DNA of 5,881 bases, from positions 2,572,463 through 2,578,343 of the forward strand of contig CP070672.1 in assembly GCA_020351895.1 (NCBI GenBank), in the 5' to 3' direction. The stretch's first letter is position 1; the number at the start of each line of letters is the position of its first letter. Position numbers and translations under genes: made by a program. Under the pieces are notes generated by a model. It saw only the letters and a list, made by a program, of their open reading frames with translations, had not been told where the DNA came from and did not search any database. Positions 1 through 5,881 of this stretch are shown in pieces. Source of the DNA: Thermoplasmata archaeon (lineage in GTDB: Archaea > Thermoplasmatota > Thermoplasmata > GCA-020350865).

Positions 1-1170
1 ATTAAAGAAATAGGTTATAAAGAAGGGCATTATAAAATCCCGGAGTCTGAGTTCCCAAAGGACCCTAAAAAACCTAATGTTACACTTTTAGGAACCGGTG
101 GAACGATTGCATCAAGGTTGGATTATCGTACTGGAGCAGTTATACCTGCATTCACACCTGGTGAGTTGTATGGTGCGGTGCCGGAACTTGCGGGCATCTG
201 CAATTTAAAGACCGAGAAACTTTACGGTATTTTCAGTGAGAATATGGGTCCAGAGCAGTACATAACAACAGCAAAGGCTATTGGTAGAGAGATAGAGAAA
301 GGTGTTGATGGTATAATCATAGGTCATGGTACAGATACCATGCACCATACAGGAGCAATATTATCATTTATGGTTCAGAACCCGCCTGTTCCAATAGTCA
401 TCGTAGGTTCGCAGAGATCATCAGATAGGCCATCAAGTGACGCGGCTTTGAATTTAATATGTGGAACTAGAACGGCTGCATATTGTGATATTGCGGAGGT
501 AATGGTTTGCATGTTCGGACCCACAAGTGACCAGTATAATTTATTGCATCGGGGAACGCGTGTTCGGAAAATGCACAGCAGCTATAGAAGTACCTTCAGA
601 ACAATAGGTGACATACCATTGGCAATTGTAAAACCATCTGAATTCAAATATTTAAGAAAAGATTACAATAAACGCAGAAAGGACACAGATGTGATAATCG
701 ATACCGCATTTGAAGAGAAGGTGGCAATAATATACTATTATCCTAACATGTTGCCTGATATTATAGAATTGTTCATAGATCATAAATATAAAGGTATAGT
801 TATAGCTGGTACAGGCTTAGGCCATGTGAATAAACCTTTGTATGAACCTTTAAGACGAGCTATTGATGAAGGTATAGCTGTATACATGACGGTCCAGACT
901 CTATGGGGATATGTTCAAATGTATGTATATGAAACAGGACGCGACCTATTAAAGATCGGCGTGGTACCAGCAGAGAATATGTTGCCTGAGGTTGCATATA
1001 TGAAACTTGCCTGGGCCTTAGGCCATACAGATAATTTAGAGGAAGTAAAAAAGATCATGCTTACATCAATTGCGGGTGAAATTACTGATAGGGAACCCCA
1101 TAATGGCTACATCATTCTACAGGGTGGAATACCTGAGGTTGATAAGTTTGTGAATAAATATTTGAGATAA
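1..1170 (+). CDS. gatD: Glu-tRNA(Gln) amidotransferase subunit D (GatD), 5'-truncated by window edge
   Basis: GatD is the amidohydrolase subunit of the archaeal GatDE complex. It releases ammonia from an amide donor so that GatE can convert Glu-tRNA(Gln) to Gln-tRNA(Gln) in the cytoplasm. The frame is open from base 1 and gives 389 residues; roughly the first 65 residues, including the small N-terminal domain, lie outside the window. The L-asparaginase-like fold is clear. GTGGTIAS holds the first catalytic Thr (window residue 35, bases 103-105). HGTDTMHHT holds the Thr111-Asp112 pair, and RKMHSS holds the Lys (residue 190, bases 568-570). The spacing of 76 residues between Thr35 and Thr111 equals that recalled for Methanothermobacter GatD (T101/T177), which separates it from a free asparaginase. 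The tail (NMLPEVA, LTSIAGEI, LQGGIPEV) is also GatD-like. The TTG at 118 is an internal Leu codon, not the start. No gatE follows, so it must be upstream or elsewhere. Confidence 0.96.
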   Translation: MKEIGYKEGHYKIPESEFPKDPKKPNVTLLGTGGTIASRLDYRTGAVIPAFTPGELYGAVPELAGICNLKTEKLYGIFSENMGPEQYITTAKAIGREIEKGVDGIIIGHGTDTMHHTGAILSFMVQNPPVPIVIVGSQRSSDRPSSDAALNLICGTRTAAYCDIAEVMVCMFGPTSDQYNLLHRGTRVRKMHSSYRSTFRTIGDIPLAIVKPSEFKYLRKDYNKRRKDTDVIIDTAFEEKVAIIYYYPNMLPDIIELFIDHKYKGIVIAGTGLGHVNKPLYEPLRRAIDEGIAVYMTVQTLWGYVQMYVYETGRDLLKIGVVPAENMLPEVAYMKLAWALGHTDNLEEVKKIMLTSIAGEITDREPHNGYIILQGGIPEVDKFVNKYLR

Positions 1171-1281
1171 GAAAATTCAATATACATACTTTTATGATGG
1201 GTACCTTTAGCATAGTTATTTAAAGAGTCCATTTTTGTCTACAATGAGAATCTTTAACTTAATTTATAGATTGACGGATTT
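1171..1281 (+). promoter_or_regulatory. gatD-asnA spacer with TATA-like box (about 1216-1224)
   Basis: This is an AT-rich 111-bp spacer. The best archaeal TATA-box candidate is ttatttaaa at 1216-1224, which would place a transcription start near 1245 and leave a leader of about 35 nt before the GTG at 1282. A second AT-rich stretch (aatttata, 1261-1268) sits too close to the start codon to serve it. No convincing Shine-Dalgarno site precedes the GTG. T-tracts at 1190-1194 and 1231-1235 could help end gatD transcription, but there is no clear hairpin. The box is a visual match only. Confidence 0.3.
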
Positions 1282-1899
1282 GTGATAACCGTAGGAAATG
1301 TGTATTTTCACCGAAAAAGCGTTAGGCACAGTTCTTCCAAATCTGTTCGAGTTACAAACCTGTCTAAAAAACTGACTTTCCTGCATGCAGAGTATATACC
1401 TGACATGTATCCTGACTTACCAAGAAAGCAGCGGGAGACCGAGATAATAAAAAAGCACCAGGCCATAATCATATACGGCATCGATTGGCCACTTAAGGAT
1501 GGCTACCCACATGAGATGAGGGCAGCAGATTACGATGACTGGGTTACAGAAACAAAATCCAAGGATGGAAGACCCATGCACGGCCTAAACGGCTATATTC
1601 TGGTCTGGAATCCCATAACGAAAAGGCGCCATGAGCTCACATCCATGGGCATCCGAGTGACCAAGGATACCCTGAAAACGCAGCTTGAGATGTCTGGACA
1701 GATCGATTTTCTGGAACTCCCCTATCATCAGGCGATTCTAAATGACGAGATCCCACTGAGCATAGGTGGCGGCATCGGTCAATCCCGAACCCATATGCTC
1801 TTGCTCAAGAAAGCTCACCTTGGAGAGGTAAGTGTTACTGTATGGCCAAAAGTACTCAAGAACATCTGTAAAAAGAAGAACATCCATGTTCTAGAATAA
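1282..1899 (+). CDS. asnA: Asparagine synthetase A (aspartate-ammonia ligase) C-terminal half; N-terminally truncated
   Basis: AsnA makes asparagine from aspartate, ammonia and ATP, using a class II aminoacyl-tRNA synthetase-like fold. From about residue 31 to the end, this 205-residue protein aligns with roughly residues 165-330 of E. coli AsnA as I recall that sequence. Landmarks are MYPDL, RAADYDDW (residues 80-87; Asp85 matches E. coli D219), HGLNGYILVWNP, ELTSMGIR (Arg125 matches R255; Thr120 replaces S250), LPYHQAILN and the motif-3-like IGGGIGQSR (Arg169 matches R299). The N-terminal half of the usual 330 residues is absent; in the family it carries further substrate-binding residues and the class II motif 1 and 2 regions. 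Residues 1-30 are Ser/Arg/Lys-rich and unrelated. An in-frame TAG at 1267-1269 and the nearby end of gatD leave no space for the missing part. GTG 1282 is the first possible start; GTG 1300 is an alternative. It may be a decayed relic or a retained half-enzyme. Homology is firm; activity is doubtful. Confidence 0.88.
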   Translation: MITVGNVYFHRKSVRHSSSKSVRVTNLSKKLTFLHAEYIPDMYPDLPRKQRETEIIKKHQAIIIYGIDWPLKDGYPHEMRAADYDDWVTETKSKDGRPMHGLNGYILVWNPITKRRHELTSMGIRVTKDTLKTQLEMSGQIDFLELPYHQAILNDEIPLSIGGGIGQSRTHMLLLKKAHLGEVSVTVWPKVLKNICKKKNIHVLE

Positions 1900-1914
1900 C
1901 TTGAGTCCAAAAAT

Positions 1915-1937
1915 AGCCTGCTTGCAGCTTTCTTTTT
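1915..1937 (+). terminator. Candidate terminator after the asnA fragment
   Basis: A short inverted repeat (CTGC-TT-GCAG, 1918-1927) is followed directly by a pyrimidine/T tract (ctttcttttt, 1928-1937), 18 bp after the asnA stop. The stem is only 3-4 bp with a tight loop, so it is weak as a hairpin. The T-rich run alone would fit archaeal termination. Confidence 0.35.
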
Positions 1938-1973
1938 CATAAAAGACTAATCAACCCTGTCCCACCTGAAAAA

Positions 1974-2033
1974 TTGCAAAGTTTTATGTATTCAAGTATC
2001 CATAAAGATATTCAATCATTCAATTAGGAGTGG
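1974..2033 (+). promoter_or_regulatory. Promoter and Shine-Dalgarno-like site for the transglutaminase gene
   Basis: A TATA-like box, ttttatgt at 1982-1989, is preceded by A-rich bases (gcaaag, 1976-1981) that could serve as a TFB-recognition element. This predicts a start near 2010-2012 and a leader of about 33 nt. The leader contains aggag at 2026-2030, a good match to the archaeal anti-Shine-Dalgarno complement, but 13 nt before the ATG at 2044, which is somewhat long. A poorer agg at 2037-2039 is closer. There is no in-frame ATG, GTG or TTG between 1981 and 2043, which supports the ATG at 2044. Confidence 0.4.
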
Positions 2034-2043
2034 ATCAGGCAGC

Positions 2044-2133
2044 ATGCTATCAAAAAATAATGGCCGATTGCCTGCTTGGATCTTGATTCTCGTTATGTTT
2101 ATTAATGTCTCTATCGTGGGAATCAGCTCTGCT
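2044..2133 (+). other. Signal peptide of the transglutaminase protein
   Basis: Lys4 and Arg8 form a positive n-region. Residues 11-27 (AWILILVMFINVSIVGI) are a hydrophobic core, and SSA at 28-30 fits a signal peptidase I site with cleavage before Glu31. No lipobox Cys is present, so this is a Sec-type signal rather than a lipoprotein one. The mature protein starts with a strongly acidic stretch. Confidence 0.85.
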
Positions 2134-5100
2134 GAGGATATCAAACCTGAGGTGATTTATAAATTAGGTGAGTCATTAGAGGAGGAAGAGCCTGTTGAAT
2201 CGTCAGAACCAACAGAAACCGAAGAAGACGAATCTGACCTGTTTAGAACCCTATCAACCACAGTTCAGATAGATCCAGGGGAAATGTTCTATATCTACTT
2301 CGACCCCGAGGATAATGAGATTGCAGCAAGGCCCCCTGAGGATCTTCCTGACGAGTGCGACCTGGCCCTGGAAATGGTCCCAGATTGGCTTAAGGGAAAC
2401 CTCTCGTACAAATTCAGACGATTATCATCAGATTTTCAAACCATATACGCCAATCTGATAATCAACTCACCCGAAGAAAGATTCATAGACGAAATCGCCT
2501 TTGTAATAGCTCACACTGCTGTTGAAAATCTGCAGGATGATTACTTTTTTCCAGAACTTATTACCCACAATGCTCAACTTATCTACGATGCCGATCAATA
2601 CCTGAAATATGTGCAAATTGTGGAAAGAGGGGATTACACCACTGTTATTTACAAAGATAAAGACAATATAAGTGTTGAGCTGGAAAAAGACATCTATTAT
2701 TGGTTCATTGTGGAGCCGAAATTAAGCGATGAGCTCGCTACCTATGTGGACCCTGATTACAATTTTGTGTACGACCCTCCTTTCGACCGCAACTACGGTG
2801 TTCCGCCACCAACAGGGAAGTTCTGGAGGGACTGGTTGTTCTATCACAACGACTCAGGTTACCCTCTGCTTAAAGATTATTTGGATGACGCCTACACATT
2901 ATGGGAGGCCATCTCAAGATGCAATAACTGGATGTCTGGCTCAATGAGTTTCACAAGTGACGAGGAGAGACCCATACAACCTGTGCGCATATACCGCAAG
3001 CATATAGGAAGATGCGGTGAGTATCAGGACATGCGCAATGCCATTGCCCGAGCAGGCCTCATTCCATCCACCTGCACGATAAACAGTGCAGAGGACCATG
3101 TGTGGAACGAGTTCTGGGATAAGAGGTGGATCCACTGGGACGGAACTGTGGACAATCCCATGATGTACGAAAATGGCTGGGGAAAGGATATATCATCTGT
3201 CTGGAATACAAAGGGTGACAGCGACATCTGGTCCGTGACCAGCAAATACACTCCTGTATGTTACTACACAGCCACTGTACTTGACGCTTCGGGATTGCCT
3301 GTTGACGGGGCCCATATTGATGTGCAGACCGAGTTCTATTACAACGATTCTCTGCTCACTCTAACCACGTGGGGTTCATCCGATTACACAGGAAAAGTGA
3401 CTATCCCCCTTGGAGACGAGAGAAACTACTGGTCAAGTGCAGAGACCGATGATCTGGGAAGCGATCCACTAAATGGTGTCACACAGGTAATAGAAAATTC
3501 CTCTGCAGGTACGGAATACACGCATACATTCAACCTGCCATTAAGCGCTGAAGCCTTGAAAGTATCAGATGTGATTCCACCCCCGGTTGTTGACCCGAAA
3601 TACAGGATGAATATCAGTTTCGAGGTGGATGCCAATATTATGAGTGTTGAGAACTCCTATACAGGGGAGCATGGGGACCTATACGCACCCTCGGGAAACA
3701 TAGATTTCTTTATAGCTGATGATTTAAACTACAATCTGTATATAAACGATTTATCCTTTAGCGCCTATCGGGTCCTTAAGAGGATCACATCCGAGGATCT
3801 GGCATATCTGTTTTGGAACGAGGACAGGCATTACGTAGTTTTATCCAACGAGTTCTCCCAGGAGACTACAAAGATAGTGAACATCAGAGTAGATATATAC
3901 AGTGCGATTTCTGTAGATATCACCTCACCAGGAAATGGATCCGAGTTCAACCAGGGTGATACAGTAGTAATAAGTGGTTGGTCCCAAAGTCCAATTGGAG
4001 TAACGAGTGTCAGAATCAATATAGACAATCAGGGAAGCTGGTATTATGCCGTAGACACAAGTAGCGCAGAACAGGATCCGTATACTACTTGGGAGTACTA
4101 CTGGTACACCAGCAGCTATAAGCCTGGTTTGCATATAATTACAGCCATGGCAACTGACAGTGAAAACACAACTACTGACTCTATAACCATCAATTTGAAT
4201 GATGTAACAATACCCTATATCGAAATCAAGGTCCCAGGTGAAGGTGCAATACTCTGGCTAGGGGATTCCTTTTTCCTCAATGGAACAGCAAGGGATAATG
4301 GTTGGATAGATGTCCTCATGCTGATCATAGATTCAGACGTGGAAAACAGCATAGACCTGATCCCGTACTTGGTTGGTGACACCTTTTCATATGAATTGAA
4401 TGCAAATGGTATTGGTTATGGCGATCATGAATTAACAGTCTGGGTGAATGACACGGCCTCCAATTACAATTCCGACACAGTGAATATCCGGATACAAGAA
4501 GTTGTTCCTCCGCAGGTGGGAATCGATTTGCCCCAAGCAGCCTCTATTTTCAAACCAGGCGATATCATCTACATCTCAGGTTCTGCCTCAGACAATATGG
4601 AACTTCTCACCCTGGAAATTATTGTGGATTCAGAGGATCCAATTGATATCACATCTGAATTGGATGAGAATGGGTTATGGTTATATGACTGGGAAACTGA
4701 ATCCACCCTCTCAGACGGGGAGCATGACATAATGGTGAGAGCCACTGATGCGTCTTCGAATGTAGCCATTGATACAGTAACCGTTATATTTGACGGAACA
4801 AGTCCGGAAATTACCATTGAAAGTCCCTCGGAAGGATCCGTCTGGTGGTCAGGCGAGAACCTGAACATATGGGGCACTGCAATCGACGGAACGGGAGTTC
4901 AAAATCTGGAACTGATAATCGATTTGGATGATGCAAATGCAGTGGATCTTTTACCATTATTATTAGATGACACATGGGAATATAAAATAAGCACCGATGA
5001 TCTTGATTATGGAGACCATTCAATAACCGTCTGGACAGACGACATCATGTCCAATTACGATTCCATGGATAGGAATTTCAGGATATTGGAGACTGTTGAA

Positions 5101-5881
5101 CCTGATGTGAGAATCGACATGCCCCTGGATAATTCGATTTTCAAACCTGGTGATTCTATTGATATTTACGGTGTGGCAACAGACAACTGGGAGATCGTCT
5201 CCTTGGAGGTTATCATTGATGACTCGTCACCCATAAGCATCATATCAAGTATGATGGAGGACGGGTTGTGGTACTACAACTGGAGCACTGATACCTCAAC
5301 TACAGTGGGTGAGCATATTATCGAGGTAAGGGCAACAGATGTGTCGGGTAATGTCGCCTCCGATGAAGTTACCATTTTCTTGGACGGTACGGCTCCTGAG
5401 GCAGACATACTGAATCCTATGGGCTATCAGATATTCAAAGTCGGTGACTATATCACTTTTCAGGGAACAGCCTCGGATGATTTGGAACTTACCAAAGTTG
5501 AGCTTATATTCGATAATGATGTAAAAGTGGATATTACAAATAAGGTCACAAATGGTAACTGGGAATACACATATACCGATACAAACGACCTTGAAAGTGG
5601 CGAACATATCGTAATCGTATCTGCCACTGACTCTGTGGGTCATAATTACAAGTCAAGTTTAATAATCAGGCTGGATGTTCAAAAGCCAGATGTTGAGTTC
5701 ACACCAATTGAAGAGGATTCAATAAAGATTGGAGAAGCAATATTAATCAAAGGCTTCGCTTGGGATGATATCGAGGTGAAGGAGCTTGTCCTGATTACAG
5801 ATGAAAATGATCAAATCAACCTAACCTCAAATCCTTCCAACGGCTACTGGGAATACCACTGGGACACATATTCATTATCCG
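2044..5881 (+). CDS. Secreted transglutaminase-domain protein with Ig-like repeats, 3'-truncated by window edge
   Basis: This frame is open for at least 1279 codons. Domains in order: signal peptide (residues 1-30); acidic Glu/Pro/Thr-rich linker (43-65); an unassigned region (about 70-310) rich in Trp, Tyr and Phe; a transglutaminase-like domain with Cys324 (GRCGEY), His352 (DHVWNEF) and Asp366 (HWDG); a beta-rich segment like a carboxypeptidase regulatory domain (about 406-500, VLDASGLPVDGA); a GOLD-like beta-sandwich candidate (about 515-618, IDFFIADD and HYVVLSNE); then seven Ig-like repeats from 620, the last cut by the window. All triad residues are present, so protein crosslinking, or cysteine-protease or amidase chemistry, is possible; which one cannot be told. 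There are at least 12 N-X-S/T sequons, consistent with a glycosylated surface protein. All five Cys lie before residue 407 (105, 293, 324, 344, 406). The C-terminal anchor, if any, is not visible. It has its own promoter candidate and no evident link to the upstream genes. Confidence 0.93.
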   Translation, partial: MLSKNNGRLPAWILILVMFINVSIVGISSAEDIKPEVIYKLGESLEEEEPVESSEPTETEEDESDLFRTLSTTVQIDPGEMFYIYFDPEDNEIAARPPEDLPDECDLALEMVPDWLKGNLSYKFRRLSSDFQTIYANLIINSPEERFIDEIAFVIAHTAVENLQDDYFFPELITHNAQLIYDADQYLKYVQIVERGDYTTVIYKDKDNISVELEKDIYYWFIVEPKLSDELATYVDPDYNFVYDPPFDRNYGVPPPTGKFWRDWLFYHNDSGYPLLKDYLDDAYTLWEAISRCNNWMSGSMSFTSDEERPIQPVRIYRKHIGRCGEYQDMRNAIARAGLIPSTCTINSAEDHVWNEFWDKRWIHWDGTVDNPMMYENGWGKDISSVWNTKGDSDIWSVTSKYTPVCYYTATVLDASGLPVDGAHIDVQTEFYYNDSLLTLTTWGSSDYTGKVTIPLGDERNYWSSAETDDLGSDPLNGVTQVIENSSAGTEYTHTFNLPLSAEALKVSDVIPPPVVDPKYRMNISFEVDANIMSVENSYTGEHGDLYAPSGNIDFFIADDLNYNLYINDLSFSAYRVLKRITSEDLAYLFWNEDRHYVVLSNEFSQETTKIVNIRVDIYSAISVDITSPGNGSEFNQGDTVVISGWSQSPIGVTSVRINIDNQGSWYYAVDTSSAEQDPYTTWEYYWYTSSYKPGLHIITAMATDSENTTTDSITINLNDVTIPYIEIKVPGEGAILWLGDSFFLNGTARDNGWIDVLMLIIDSDVENSIDLIPYLVGDTFSYELNANGIGYGDHELTVWVNDTASNYNSDTVNIRIQEVVPPQVGIDLPQAASIFKPGDIIYISGSASDNMELLTLEIIVDSEDPIDITSELDENGLWLYDWETESTLSDGEHDIMVRATDASSNVAIDTVTVIFDGTSPEITIESPSEGSVWWSGENLNIWGTAIDGTGVQNLELIIDLDDANAVDLLPLLLDDTWEYKISTDDLDYGDHSITVWTDDIMSNYDSMDRNFRILETVEPDVRIDMPLDNSIFKPGDSIDIYGVATDNWEIVSLEVIIDDSSPISIISSMMEDGLWYYNWSTDTSTTVGEHIIEVRATDVSGNVASDEVTIFLDGTAPEADILNPMGYQIFKVGDYITFQGTASDDLELTKVELIFDNDVKVDITNKVTNGNWEYTYTDTNDLESGEHIVIVSATDSVGHNYKSSLIIRLDVQKPDVEFTPIEEDSIKIGEAILIKGFAWDDIEVKELVLITDENDQINLTSNPSNGYWEYHWDTYSLS
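2974..3201 (+). other. Transglutaminase-like catalytic domain core
   Basis: This is the coding segment for the Cys-His-Asp triad: Cys324 at 3013-3015, His352 at 3097-3099 and Asp366 at 3139-3141. The spacings of 28 and 14 residues are normal for the transglutaminase-like superfamily, and the flanking aromatics (DHVWNEFW, RWIHWD) are typical. The exact domain edges cannot be fixed by eye; related domains usually extend further upstream. Confidence 0.88.
4204..4797 (+). repeat. Two-domain repeat unit 1 (B-type then A-type Ig-like module)
   Basis: This is a 594-bp unit. The B module (4204-4503) has an F-x-Y strand, GYGDHELTVWVND and SNYNS. The A module (4504-4797) has SIFKPGD, W-x-Y-x-W-x-T, SDGEH and RATDASSNVA, and ends in FDGTSPE across the junction. 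It matches the next unit module for module better than its own two halves match each other. Confidence 0.7.
4798..5388 (+). repeat. Two-domain repeat unit 2 (B-type then A-type Ig-like module)
   Basis: This 591-bp unit is parallel to unit 1. The B module (4798-5094) has W-x-Y, DYGDHSITVWTDD and SNYDS. The A module (5095-5388) has SIFKPGD, W-x-Y-x-W-x-T, VGEH and RATDVSGNVA, and ends in LDGTAPE across the junction. Many of the differences from unit 1 in the SIFKPGD stretch are at third codon positions, as expected under protein-level selection. Confidence 0.7.
5389..5881 (+). repeat. Two-domain repeat unit 3 (more diverged, cut by window end)
   Basis: The first module (5389-5682) keeps B-type marks (W-E-Y, a D-L-x-x-G-E-H stretch and HNYKS in the place of SNYDS). 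The partial second module (from 5683) shows the A-type W-x-Y-x-W-x-T (WEYHWDT) just before the window ends. It is less similar to units 1 and 2 than they are to each other; for instance, SIFKPGD is replaced by QIFKVGD and SIKIGEA. Confidence 0.55.

Larger units (their letters stand above)
3901..5881 (+). repeat. Tandem array of at least seven Ig-like beta-sandwich repeats
   Basis: Units start near 3901, 4204, 4504, 4798, 5095, 5389 and 5683 (residues 620, 721, 821, 919, 1018, 1116 and 1214), each 98-101 residues long, the last cut off. Each begins with a V-x-I-x-x-P strand, then a [PVQ]-G-[DE] turn, a G-x-A-x-D strand, a [LI]-x-[LI]-I-x-D strand, an aromatic W/F-x-Y strand, G-x-H and a closing A-T-D or W-x-[DN]-D strand. 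These are secreted Ig-fold modules that usually act as surface spacers or adhesion domains. They contain no Cys. Sequence divergence between units is considerable at both DNA and protein level, so the array is old rather than recently expanded. Confidence 0.88.

Noticed and set aside
118..120. TTG as the start of gatD
   Set aside because: The frame is open upstream to base 1 and encodes the catalytic GTGGTIAS motif at bases 91-114, which a start at 118 would remove.
1261..1268. TATA-like aatttata as the asnA promoter
   Set aside because: An archaeal start about 25 bp downstream would fall after the GTG at 1282, so it cannot give a message containing that start codon.
1171..1281. Remains of the missing AsnA N-terminal half or of gatE
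   Set aside because: All three forward frames give short peptides with stops and no resemblance to AsnA or GatE; the spacer could hold at most 37 residues.
2729..2947. Forward open frame in another phase inside the transglutaminase gene
   Set aside because: Its translation is low-complexity, matches nothing recognisable and lies wholly within the well-supported frame-1 coding sequence.
2941..5643. Several reverse-strand open frames of 64-115 codons
   Set aside because: They lie opposite the long transglutaminase/Ig coding sequence, show no family motifs and have no promoter or ribosome site; they are antisense shadows.
3901..5881. Ig-like array as a DNA-level satellite, CRISPR or mobile repeat
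   Set aside because: Similarity is at the protein level with many synonymous differences, the frame is continuous, and there are no spacers, terminal inverted repeats or transposase.

Overview
The window looks like archaeal chromosome. It carries gatD, the archaea-specific subunit of the Glu-tRNA(Gln) amidotransferase. The other archaeal signs are short T-rich intergenic regions with TATA-like boxes, GTG start use and a very large, acidic, sequon-rich secreted protein. The combination of gatD with a secreted transglutaminase/Ig-repeat protein leans towards a euryarchaeal or Thermoplasmatota-type lineage, but that placement is inference; only 'archaeon' is well supported.

Layout, all genes on the + strand: (1) 1-1170, the 3' part of gatD, whose start lies upstream of the window. 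(2) 1171-1281, a short AT-rich spacer with a weak promoter candidate. (3) 1282-1899, an ORF clearly homologous to the C-terminal half of ammonia-dependent asparagine synthetase AsnA, with no room for the N-terminal half. (4) 1900-2043, a spacer with a hairpin/T-tract terminator candidate, a TATA-like box and a Shine-Dalgarno-like site. (5) 2044-5881, an uninterrupted reading frame of at least 1279 codons that runs off the window. It encodes a signal peptide, an acidic linker, an unassigned N-terminal region, a transglutaminase-like domain with an intact Cys-His-Asp triad, two beta-rich linker domains and at least seven Ig-like repeats.

The first two genes both concern amide nitrogen chemistry (Gln-tRNA(Gln) formation and asparagine synthesis), although the second is truncated and may be a relic or a repurposed half-enzyme. 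The third gene is separate and has its own promoter and leader; it acts outside the cell. Its Ig-like repeats appear to alternate strictly between two subtypes (A-B-A-B-A-B-A), which points to growth by duplication of a two-domain unit of about 590 bp. The features most worth following up are the half-AsnA, this alternating array and the possible self-crosslinking role of the transglutaminase.
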